In this document: piece after piece, positions 22,535-32,053 of the stretch | Layout of the letters: each line of letters starts with the position of its first letter | Position numbering within the stretch: position 1 is the stretch's first letter | Origin: Phycomyces blakesleeanus NRRL 1555(-) | Taxonomy: Eukaryota; Mucoromycota; Mucoromycetes; Mucorales; Phycomycetaceae | Assembly (NCBI RefSeq): GCF_001638985.1 | Contig: NW_017265139.1 | Span: 682,001-746,000 of the forward strand | Length of the DNA: 64,000 nucleotides | Direction of reading: 5' to 3' | Position numbers and translations under genes: made by a program | Notes under the pieces: model-generated | The model's database searches: none | The model's input: the letters and a program-made list of their open reading frames with translations, nothing else | Told to the model about the DNA's origin: nothing

Positions 22535-23512
22535 CTAGCTCGGCTGGAACATAGTCAAGCTATCTTCATTGTCTGAATGCCTCTCAGAAAATACATCTTT
22601 CTGAAAGGCAAAGCTACAATTGACGTTTCCAAACTTTCTGTTGATAGCAGCTTTGTGTCTCCCATATGTTGCATTCTAGCAAGCAACAAGCTATATATAT
22701 GTGTGTGTGAGAATGCTATACAAAACCATATTGTATGTACAAAACAAACACTTACAACAGCTGTTCTCTGATATCTTCTGCTTTTCTGTCTCTTCTTATT
22801 GCCTTCCTCCTCTGACTTTCTGGACTCTTTCTGCTGGTTGCTAAAGTGGTTCATCACTATATCTGCCATTTTCGACATTAATACATCACTGGTAAGTATG
22901 TTCCCTTGTCCTTGCAAGTAAGTCAGCAGAGACTTTGCCAACACATAGTTATAACTACTATGGAAATTGGAAGTCAAATCCCATCCAGGTCTGCTGTTAT
23001 TCTCTGCTATTTTTTTAGGATCTGTGCCTTTGAACTTTGGATAGCAAATGTACCCTTTTATCATTCTCTATAAATTATCTTTAAATAAATTTTGACATCT
23101 TTTTATTTTCATAGCTTACTGATACATCTGAAGATCTCATTCTATGTGCAAATTGACCATTGGAAGAGCTATGCACATTATTGGCTGGCATAGATCCTGC
23201 CGGCAAAGTTCTATCTGCAATAGTCTTTTTAATGATCTCCATGGAAGTTAAAATATCAGACACTGTATTTTCAATCCGCCTGATGGATTCCTTAGTTGGA
23301 CCCTCTAACACAATCTTTGATGAGCTGTCCATTTTGTTTTGCAGTGCAACCAGATGTTCACTGGCTGCCACTAGAGTCTGTTGGTCTCCTTGAACCTCCT
23401 GAGCATTGCTTGGTCTTGAAGCAATTGGGGTTGGTAGGGCTGCAACACTTTGACTGATTGAAGTGAAGAGAAAGTTGCTTGAAGAAATGTTTGATAAGTC
23501 AAAGTTAGACAT
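22535..23512 (-). CDS. Coiled-coil 'PGW' protein, probable tnp2-element partner (3 exons)
   Basis: Three exons join in phase: 23512-23120, 23067-22756 and 22675-22535, ending in TAG. Introns are 23068-23119 (52 nt, GTAAGC...TATAG) and 22676-22755 (80 nt, GTAAGT...GCTAG). The product is ~281 aa. The N-terminal half is Ser/Gln-rich with a helical, coiled-coil-like stretch (TKESIRRIENTVSDILTSME). The middle carries SRPGWDL. A very basic segment (KKRQKSRRYQR) spans the second splice. No named family was recognised. A protein with the same plan, the same intron position after the coiled coil and an NPGWSLL motif lies beside the tnp2 gene at 35803-36462. I infer a DNA-binding accessory protein of tnp2 elements. 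No stop or frameshift is present, unlike almost everything else here. A host gene remains possible. Confidence 0.7.
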
Positions 23513-23866
23513 GTGTGTAAAGAGGCAAAAAAATGAAGATAAATCTCTGGTGTATATATATATCTACAGTTTATATATTATTTTCATTACTTTCCTAAAG
23601 TTGAAGAGCTGAGAAACTGAATATAGTTTAATAAAAAAGTCTTTGTTCTTAATAATAATAATATTTATTAACTTTATTTTTTAATCCTGAAAATATCAAA
23701 AAGTATGGCTTTTTTTTGATTTTTTTACAAGTGTATTTTTCTTACATTGAGTGACTTGTATTGCTAATTATTTGAATCTTCTTCTACCCACATTTTTTCT
23801 TATGAGAATTCTCTAGAAAAAAATTCCTTTTTTTTCTTTTTTCTCTTTTTATATATTTTCTCACAC
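23513..23866. other. AT-rich spacer
   Basis: No gene seen. It would contain the promoter of the minus-strand gene starting at 23512; no clear TATA element was singled out. Confidence 0.45.
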
Positions 23867-23868
23867 TA

Positions 23869-24060
23869 CTGGTTTTATCTATTCAATTGGCGCCCATTTC
23901 CATCTAATTAGCATCTGTTTCCATCTAATTAGAACCCATTGACATCTGATTGGCTTCCATAGAAATTGAATTTGCGTCCATTGCCAACTGAATTTGCTCC
24001 CATTGCTATCTGAATTTGCTCCCCCCCTTTTACTATTGGCAGAAGGGTACATGGCACTCA
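23869..24060. repeat. TIR composed of 21-22-bp tandem units (copy 1, left)
   Basis: After CTGGTTTTATC there are about seven degenerate units of the type GAATTTGCTCCCATTGCCAT, 20-22 bp each. The TIR then ends in CCCCCCTTTTACTATTGG and GGGTACATGGCACTCAA. The mirror image lies at 28945-29136. Confidence 0.85.
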
Positions 24061-24084
24061 ATTTTTTTATCCTTACGCCTTACA

Positions 24085-24300
24085 ATTTTTTTTATATAAC
24101 CATAGTATTTTTTTTTGTAAACGTCGTATTTTTTTTTTGTAAACGTCATATTTTTTTTGTAAACGTCGAATTTTTTTTATATAACCATAGTATTTTTTTT
24201 TGTAAACGTCGTATTTTTTTATATAACTGTAGTATTTTTTTTTGTAAACGTCATATTTTTTTTATATAACTGCCATATTTTTATATAAGTGCCAAACGCC
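24085..24300. repeat. Subterminal iterated motifs (copy 1, left)
   Basis: Alternating units of two types, TTGTAAACGTCGTATTTTTT and ATATAACCATAGTATTTTTT, about 18-24 bp each. The same motifs occur inverted at the other end (28828-28922) and in the other two copies, with different copy numbers. Confidence 0.85.
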
Positions 24301-24496
24301 TAATGTAATAGCACTTCAATATATGTAGATCTTTCTACAAAGATATGTCATAGAAAATATCTATAGAGAGAACTAACAGAATATGCAAACTTTTCTCCAG
24401 ATTACTTTGTTAAAGTTAAATACCTTACTGCAGTTATAAGATAATAAAGCGAGTATCTCATTATAATAATTATGTTAAAATTGAAAATGCAATGAT

Positions 24497-24881
24497 ATTA
24501 TTTGTATTCTTTCTTTATTGCAGAGTAAGTTTCGAATAAAAGATTCATTTTTTCGTCACTTGTAGCCTCCTTGTTGTTTTTAATAAAAAAACAACTGGAG
24601 ACTTTCTCCACTTCAAAATATAGCCACCAGCAGTTGTTTGTTTCATATTTACTATCTTGCTGGCTTTTTCGATAGTTAATCCCCTTATGAAGTAGAGATA
24701 AAGAAGCTTTTTTATATCTTTATCCGTAGGCTTTTGATATTGCCCTCTACTTTTTTTTGGGGGTTTTGTCTGTTGTTGATGGGACAAAACTTTTTGGATC
24801 TTCTGGCATTTCAGGCTCTTCAAGCTCTTCCATGATTTTTTCAAAGGCACTGTTATATTCTTCAAGTTTTTCGTGTAACAT
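24497..24881 (-). pseudogene. HTH accessory ORF of mariner-like element, copy 1 (frameshifted)
   Basis: Same protein as at 43775-44158, start ATG 24881 (MLHEKLEEYNSAFE). An extra A in an A8 run (A7 in the intact copies, near 24751-24758) and loss of one base near the KSPVVF segment each shift the frame. The HTH segment LTIEKASKIVNMKQTTAG is still readable. Confidence 0.85.
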
Positions 24882-26039
24882 TGTAGGGTTTTCTGATAAT
24901 AAAAGGTGAAAAAATAAAGAAATAGGAAGATATGTTAAAGTGACATATTTTATATAAATATAGTTATATCTAGCACATAGCAGTTATAATTAAATAGTAA
25001 TTACTTAAGATGCAAGATAAAAATCAGAACACAAGTTGAAGCAGCAAGAATAGATGTAAAGAAGATTGAGTTGTTGTTAAATAGTATTAGTCATTATATT
25101 TTCAGCTTTTTATATCAAAAAATAATATTCCAAGGTCCACTAAATAAAGTAGTACAAATTGAACTCAAGGAGATAAAAAATAAATAGGACAATATATTAC
25201 CCGCAGCCATAAATTTATTATAAACATTCTTTTTTAAAAGAGATATCATAATTCTCTCTCTTTCCATTTGGTGTTTATATACCAAAACTGTTTATTTCTC
25301 TTCTTAAATCAGCAATAAATCTCATTCTCATGCTCACTTCAACAACTAAATATTACTCTGACAATGAAAACACTGCCTAAAGCTCTACACCTCATGGATT
25401 TTTTTATTATTTCCAGATCACATTATGTTTCTGTATGTAAATAAAGCCTATACCTCGGAGTCATTGATATTAATCTCTAAATAATCTATAGTATTTTGAA
25501 CAAAAGCTATAAATCTGAAAAGAAAACGTGACGATTCAACCCTCCACCTACAAAGAAACTACAAGATCAAACATCTACCTGTACAATAGGAACCAGTCTA
25601 CACATATTCATAATGCTTTTAAGTGCATTTCACCGACTATACTTTTTCGAAATCCAACAGTAGAATTCACTCTACCGACCACACAAAAACTTGCCAATTT
25701 TTATCCCAAACATCCAGTCATCTGATTGACTACCACAGCAATTGTATTTCTTATGAATCTGGTCCTACACAAGCATCTAATACTATTACAAAAAAGAATC
25801 CAAAAATGCTATATTTATTCAGCACCTGCTCCAACCATTTTACAATGTCAGAATCCTGATCTTCTTAATATCAAACTCAACAACTCTTTGTAATCTGTAC
25901 TTGAAACAAGTAAATGTCCAACAATCTGTTAAACAACTGAAAGCAGTCCAAGAATTATGCTTTGCTCACAATACTACCCAATCTCAATTTTGGAAACCCT
26001 CATGATACAAAATACCAAAAAAAAACCAAATATTACACA

Positions 26040-26128
26040 CACAAAAACAGTAACAAAAAATAGCACAAGCTCATGACAAAAAAAAGAAATAAAAAAAGAG
26101 ATGAAAAAAAAAAGAGATGAAAAAATAA

Positions 26129-26159
<31 letters not shown>

Positions 26160-26330
26160 TAAAAAATAAAAAAAAAAGAAATAAAAAAAAAAATAAAAAA
26201 AAATAAAAAAAAGAAATAAAAAAAAAGAAAAAAAAGAAATAAAAAAAAAGAAATAAAAAAAATAGAAATAAAAAAAAGAAAAAAAAAGAGAAATAAAAAA
26301 AAGAAAAATGTAATAGTAATTTTAAAAATA
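26040..26330. repeat. A-rich low-complexity tract (copy 1)
   Basis: Runs of AAAAAATAAAAAAGAAAT on the plus strand. The Phe-rich reading frames opposite are artefacts. The tract is conserved in position in copies 2 (42278-42580) and 3 (53045-53352) but differs in length. Confidence 0.85.
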
Positions 26331-26404
26331 ATTCTCCAAATAGTATAACTAGCATTTTTATTCATAAATTTTTATAATATACATAACCATTTTTTCGCAA
26401 ATAA

Positions 26405-26645
26405 TTTCTGAAAAACTGAAAGTCTCAATAACTGAAAATAAAATGATATCTTACTGCAAGAAATTTCTGAAAAACTGAAAAACTGAAAAACTGAAAAACT
26501 GAAAAACTGAAAGTCTCAATAACTGAAAAAATGAAAGTCTCAATAACTGAAAAACTGAAAATCTTAATAACTGAAAATAAAATGGTATCTAACTGCAGAA
26601 ATTTCTGAAAAACTGAAAATCTCAATAACTGAATTTCGAGCTTTT
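26405..26645. repeat. CTGAAAAA minisatellite upstream of transposase (copy 1)
   Basis: Short repeats of CTGAAAAA and of a longer unit containing AAAGTCTCAATAACTG. The pattern is shared with copies 2 and 3 between the A-rich tract and the transposase, so it may be part of the promoter region. Confidence 0.75.
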
Positions 26646-27039
26646 CCTTGGCTCTATACAAAAAAAAACTTTCTTTTTTTTTATTTTTTTTTATTTTTTT
26701 TTTTTATTTTTTTTTTGTTGGGCAAACCCATGAGGAGAAATCCCGCCCCTTCCTTCAAGACAGAGGACAGGACACCATAAAGGCTCTGGTAGCACTGTAA
26801 ATTGGCTAATAAATAAATGTTCTTAAAAGTGTGAAGAAGCTTAATATGTAAACATTCATTATTCTTCAACACATTCTTTATCCAAATATATTAAGACAAC
26901 AGGACAAGACTATATTTTGGTAGAAACGTTTAAGTTATTAAATTTTTTTTTTTTGGTATATATACCCCAGTGTCTTAATAAAAGTTTCTCAGTTATCTTT
27001 CTTCCTCGATTTTAACACCCTTTTTATTTTCAAAAAAAA

Positions 27040-28572
27040 ATGCCTACTTCCAACAACTCCCTCGAATTTGTTATGGACAAGCACTGTGAAATGGTCAGTC
27101 ACAGCGGTTCTGCAGACCAAACCCAGTTTTCTGGAATTGCTTTCAACCCCTTGTGCGATTTCAACCAAGAGATTGTTGACGAAATGCATGGAGAAGTTGT
27201 ACTCCGATCTGTGACAGATGTCTTTGTCAACCATGCCGATATGGAATGGACTCGTACCTCGGCCGGAAACCCAGCAGTCACAAACCTCCTCAGTCTCAAA
27301 AGTTTCCTGCCAACCGAAGTCAACAAGGCCACAACCAAGACAATTGTTGCACAGAAGCTGAAGACGAATCTGTTGGAGAAGGTCGATCCTGATTCTGTTC
27401 CCACTGCAGAAAGCATAGGTCGAGGTTCATACCGAAAGTACAACCAAAACCAGGTGAACAAGCTCTTCTCCTTGGTTTTCTCAGAAAACCAGACTGCTGC
27501 TGCCGCTGCCAGGGAAACGGGGATCAATGTCCGGACTGCCCAGAACTATGTCAGGCTGGCCAGAGAGAAGATCCAGGCTGATTTTGATGCTGCCACAGTG
27601 GAGACTGATGAGTCCAATGGGCTGGAGACGATGGAGGTTGAGGAGGTTTCTGCGCCTAAAGAACGAAAACATGGCAACCAAAAGTTGTTCCAGGCGCACT
27701 CTGCTTTTTTTTTGAAGTTTTTCGAAAATAAACCAGATGCTACCTTGGAACAAGCAAGGATAGCTGTCATGGAAGAGTTCTCTGGGCTGCAGATTACCAA
27801 ATCAGCAATCCAGAAGCACTTGGTGAAGAAGTGTGCCCTGACGATGAAGAAGTTGGAGAAGCTGCCTGAGAAGAGAGACAACGTCAACACAATTGAGATG
27901 AGATGAGACCGCATTTTGGAGTGGCAACAACTTGCAGATTTCAACTATCTGTCGAACTGTGTGTTCATCAATGAAGCAGGCTTCAACATGCACATCAAGA
28001 GAACTTTTGGCTGTTCCGTCAGTGGCACCCCGGCTAAGACAACTGTCCCGATGCAGAGAGGTGTGTCCATCACCATCCTTGGTGCAATGTGCGAGAGAGG
28101 GATTGTCAACCTCTCGTTGAAGAAACCCACTGCAGTTGCAACCAAGAAGAAGAGAAAGTTGGACATCTACACCAACATTGAGGTGAACGGCCGAATTGGC
28201 ACCAGAACCCAGCACTACCTCGACTTTCTTAGTCATACAATGGACGTTCTGGACAGCCAGGGTATGCAAGGACGTTATCTCATCATGGATAATGCTCCTA
28301 TCCATAAGGCTGATGAGGTGAAAGACTTTATTTCTTCCCGTGGGTACAAGTGTGCATATCTTCCTGTGTATTCACCTTTCCTGAATCCAATTGAGAAAAT
28401 GTGGTCCAAGATCAAGTTTGGTGTCCGCAGAGAAGAGATTACAGAGTCAGACAGGCTCATCTTAAGGATTACAGAATCAGCTAAGACTGTCACCCTTTCG
28501 GACTGTTTGGGTTGGATTAACCATGCCATTTCATTCTTTCCTCGCTGTTTGAACAGAGAGCAAAAGCTTTAA
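27040..28572 (+). pseudogene. DD34E transposase, copy 1 (stop and lost catalytic Asp)
   Basis: Start ATG 27040 after an A-rich leader; 511 codons in one frame. The N-terminal ~130 residues are of unknown type. An HTH follows (QVNKLFSLVFSENQTAA, ARETGINVRTAQNYVRLA), then a second helical segment (EFSGLQITKSAIQKHLVKKC). The DDE core has MDNAPIHKADE (Asp ~417) and LNPIEKMWSKIKFG (Glu ~452), 34 residues apart. The first catalytic Asp, present in copies 2 and 3 (FIDEA), is Asn here (FINEA, codon 27970-27972). A TGA at 27904-27906 replaces CGA of the other copies. Both changes are transitions at CpG. This copy is catalytically dead. Confidence 0.93.
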
Positions 28573-30234
28573 GTATGTCTTTTATGTCTATTTAAGCTCT
28601 TTACACTCTATGTCTTTTTTTATTTTATTTTTATTTTTTACTACTTTATGTCCCTCTTTTTCTTATTTTTTTTTACCACTTTATGTCCCTCTTTTTTTTA
28701 TTTGTTTTACTGCTTTATGCTTTTCTTTTTTTATTACATTGTATTTCATTATATCTTACTTCTTATTATGTGTTCTATTTCTCTATCAACTAATTATGCC
28801 TAATAAAAATATCTATGTTTTATGCCAAAAAAATACAACGTTTACAAAAAAAAAGTATGACGTTTACAAAAAAAAGTACGACGTTTACAAAAAAAAATAC
28901 TATGGTTATATAAAAAAAATTGTAAGGCGTAAGGATAAAAAAATTGAGTGCCATGTACCCTTCCGCCAATAGTAAAAGGGGGGGAGCAAATTCAGATAGC
29001 AATGGGAGCAAATTCAGTTGGCAATGGACGCAAATTCAATTTCTATGGAAGCCAATCAGATGTCAATGGGTTCTAATTAGATGGAAACAGATGCTAATTA
29101 GATGGAAATGGGCGCCAATTGAATGGATAAAACCAGTATTTTATAGGTGATAAATAGAACACTTACACGTCTTTTCATACATAGTATTAAATACCAAGAT
29201 AAGAATTATATTCCCTCAAAGCTCTTCACTGACTATCATTTTCCTTTATTTTCTTTTGTCATTTTCACTCTTTCTCATTAGCTCTATTCATTTCTAAATT
29301 GAGTATGATGATAAGTTTTTTTATTGATTCAATCTATCTTTTTTCCATTACTAATCTGTAGAAATACTTCTTTAAATATATTTTTTAGTCACACTCTTTA
29401 TTTTAGTCAGCTAGCTATACAATTTGTAAGTTACATAATGCTTTTTTTTGATATCTGTACTGATAAGAAAAGATATTTTAGAATCTTGACTATCTCAAAG
29501 TATTTATTGATATTACTTTGATTGAGTATATCACACTATAAGCAATATTATATATCATATTCTATGCATTCATTAATTATTGTTGATGCTGCTCTTAAAC
29601 AGTGCTTTTCTTCTTTCAATTTAGTATTCAATGTCTGGTTCAGGTATTAAATAGAGCAATGATATTAAGCAAGATATATCCAATGGGTTCAAAATGCGTA
29701 AAAGGAGAGGATACTGTGAAATCAAAATATTTATCTAGAAATCATTTTTTTTCTATCAAATAAACCAAAAATTAAAAAATTATATAATAAAATTAATTGT
29801 ATAAAATACTAAATAAAAAGCCGGATTATAATTGTGAACCTGTTTCTCCACCTGTTTCCCCAAATTTCGAGATATATAGCTAATAGAAATTGAGTAAAGT
29901 TTGGAGAACCTTTGATATAATTAGCTCACGCAGATTGGTTTTATTTAAACTGACCACCCCATTTAAGAAATGATGACCAAACTTTAATGAGAATATATGC
30001 TAGATCTCTTTTTTATTTAAAAGCTGAATAAAAAATACCAGCTAATTTAGGCGGCATGTAAATCTAAGTATTTCACCATGATATAAGTCTTCTTTCCAAA
30101 GATATAACTTATGTTTCCATTCGGGGGGAACATCTCTTTAAACTGAGTGAAATTATCTTTTTCCCTCAATTCAACATATATTTCAATCCAGTACAATTAT
30201 ACAATTTTTGCAGTAATAACTATACATATAATAT

Positions 30235-30345
30235 ATATTATATAAGATAGACTGGTTGTTTCCATTGGGACAGTTTAAGAAGCAATAATCATACTATGAA
30301 AAGAAAGAAAACCCCGTTTGTCTAAGCTTATTTCAATATTTTATT
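30235..30345 (+). repeat. Dispersed ~100-bp repeat (copy at 56250-56345, inverted)
   Basis: Shared blocks include GGGACAGTTTAAGAAGCAAT, CATACTATGAAAAGAA and GTCTAAGYTTATTTCAATA. Origin unknown; it could be an end of an unrecognised element. Confidence 0.7.
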
Positions 30346-30764
30346 CTTGTAAAGATTTTGTATTAAAGGAAAAATTGAAAATGATCCATGCAAAAATTGA
30401 AAACCTTGATTAAAGCAAAGTGGCAATAATATCACTCTTGTAATTTAGTTTCTTTTGTTTTATAATTTGTATATACTCATCTTCTAATATTTATCCTAAC
30501 ACTTCTTCCTAAATTCTCTTATGTGCTATTTATACTGTTATCAATTTTAGATATTTACTACCCATTCATACTACCTGTTTATTCTGCCCATTTATACTAC
30601 CCGTTTATGTTACCTGTTTATTTTATCTGTTTATTCTACCCATTTATTCTACCTGTTTGTCTAAATTTTTGAAAGCCTTTCAAATTTTTATAGTTGTCTT
30701 GATAGCCAGAAGTTTTCTTGTATAAATTCAAATGCTATATAGTGTGTCATTTAATTCCTAAATT

Positions 30765-31020
30765 TACCTACTTGTCCCTATTGTTCATCTTAATTGAGCA
30801 CACAATTACGATCGTGAATTATATGTGCGAGATTCAGATATTCCCTTCACAATTAAATGTTTACTTGTCCCTATTATTAATTTCAATTAGGCACACAATT
30901 ACGATCGTGGATTATATGTGCTAGATTCATATATTCTCTTCACATTTAAATGATTACTTGTCTCTATTATTAATTTCAATTGGGCACACAATTACAATTG
31001 TGGATTACATGTGTGAGAGT
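30765..31020 (+). repeat. Three tandem ~92-bp units
   Basis: Each unit has CTTGTCCCTATTATTAATTT, then GGCACACAATTACGATCGTG and ATTATATGTGYGAGA. The first two units keep the palindrome ACGATCGT; the third has lost it. Confidence 0.75.
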
Positions 31021-32053
31021 AATTCATGTACTTGTTTTAAAATATAGAAGAACCAAATGTAAGTCATGTGATTTAGTAACTTCCTATGTTCTTAGTGATT
31101 TAAAAGTGCAAACGTAAGTTATGTGCAGAGACATCTCTCTAGAATATTATATAATTTGATTTCTGACCAGTTGCACCACACACTATAACTCAACACAAGT
31201 GTAGCAAAAAACTTTAAAACACAAGAAGTTAATTTTATTTATTATTTATTTCAAAGTAAAGAAAAAATCAAACTCTGCCAAAATTATTTTCTTGTTCATT
31301 AAATAACAAATTTAATACCAATGTGATGACTAATAATTATTCTACTAAGTCTCTTATAAGGTGGATAAATAATGGTTATGATTAGTTGTTACTTGATATT
31401 ATCTATATGGTAGTATTTTATCACAACAAGTTATATTCTGACACAGTGCAGTGTGGTTTTTATTGGCCACAAAACCAATATCTTTTTCAATCAATTTCAA
31501 TCTTTTTAATCAGTTCCAAATTCTCAAACCCCCAATACTAGTTTTATATTTTAATTTTAACTTTAATTTTATTTATACTATTTCTATTTCTTATTCTAAA
31601 AATTTGACTTCTCATTATTTTTATTTTTATTCCTTTCCCAATTTTCTAAAAACCAATTTCTCTTCCCTTTATTCTTTTCTGAAATTATTTTCTCTCTCCT
31701 TTTATTTCTCTTACTTTTCTTACACCATGAGAAAAAATTGGTCATTTTCGAATTTGAGACTTCATTTTTGGTCTATAATAATCAAAATATTACCAAAAAT
31801 CCAAGTTGAAACAAGAAAATCATTGTTCTTTGAAATGATTAATAAAAAGCAAATAAATCACTTAAAATTAAGTCTCAGAAGGGACAAATGTCCATTTTAA
31901 TTAAATACCTTACATTTTTGATAAATATAGATTGGAATTGAGAAATATTAGATGTCAGAAATAAAAAAAATGAAAATATCTAAACTTTCTGCTGCTTGAA
32001 TAAAATTTGTTAAAACAATTAGAAAAAAAAAATTTATTACAGAAAAAAACAAA

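Larger units (their letters stand above)
23869..29136 (+). mobile_element. Large Tc1/mariner-like element, copy 1
   Basis: 5,268 bp between TA dinucleotides (23867-23868, 29137-29138). Inverted ends begin CTGGTTTTATC and extend over ~200 bp into iterated subterminal motifs. Contents: a small HTH ORF on the minus strand at the left, a non-coding middle with an A-rich tract and a CTGAAAAA minisatellite, and a DD34E transposase on the plus strand at the right. Both ORFs are broken in this copy. TA duplication and the DDE motif place it in the IS630/Tc1/mariner group, but the length and second ORF are atypical. Confidence 0.92.
29137..31722. other. AT-rich intergenic sequence with small repeats
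   Basis: No gene seen. It contains a ~110-bp stretch (30235-30345) found inverted at 56250-56345, a TACCTGTTTATTCTACCC-type tandem repeat (30556-30665), and three ~92-bp repeats (30765-31020). Confidence 0.55.

Noticed and set aside
25528..25859. Small ORFs in the middle of the mariner element, similar in all three copies
   Set aside because: Overlapping frames in a non-coding-looking stretch; conservation is explained by element identity. Copies differ by non-conservative changes and no motif is present. A third gene cannot be excluded but is not supported.
26033..26365. Long Phe-rich frames suggesting membrane proteins (also 42217-42682, 52944-53409)
   Set aside because: They are translations of A/T homopolymer tracts inside the mariner copies, with no start context and copy-specific lengths.
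27802..28305. Minus-strand 167-aa ORF opposite the mariner transposase, preserved in all copies
   Set aside because: It lies fully antisense to a conserved DDE frame; its openness follows from codon bias of the transposase rather than independent selection.
23869..29136. CRISPR-like array in the alternating subterminal repeats
   Set aside because: The units are adjacent, degenerate, AT-rich and mirrored at the other transposon end. There are no unique spacers and the genome is eukaryotic.
31451..31900. 149-aa plus-strand ORF at the left CACTA end
   Set aside because: Phe/Ser/Tyr-rich low complexity that runs through the CACTA terminus; not kept in element B.
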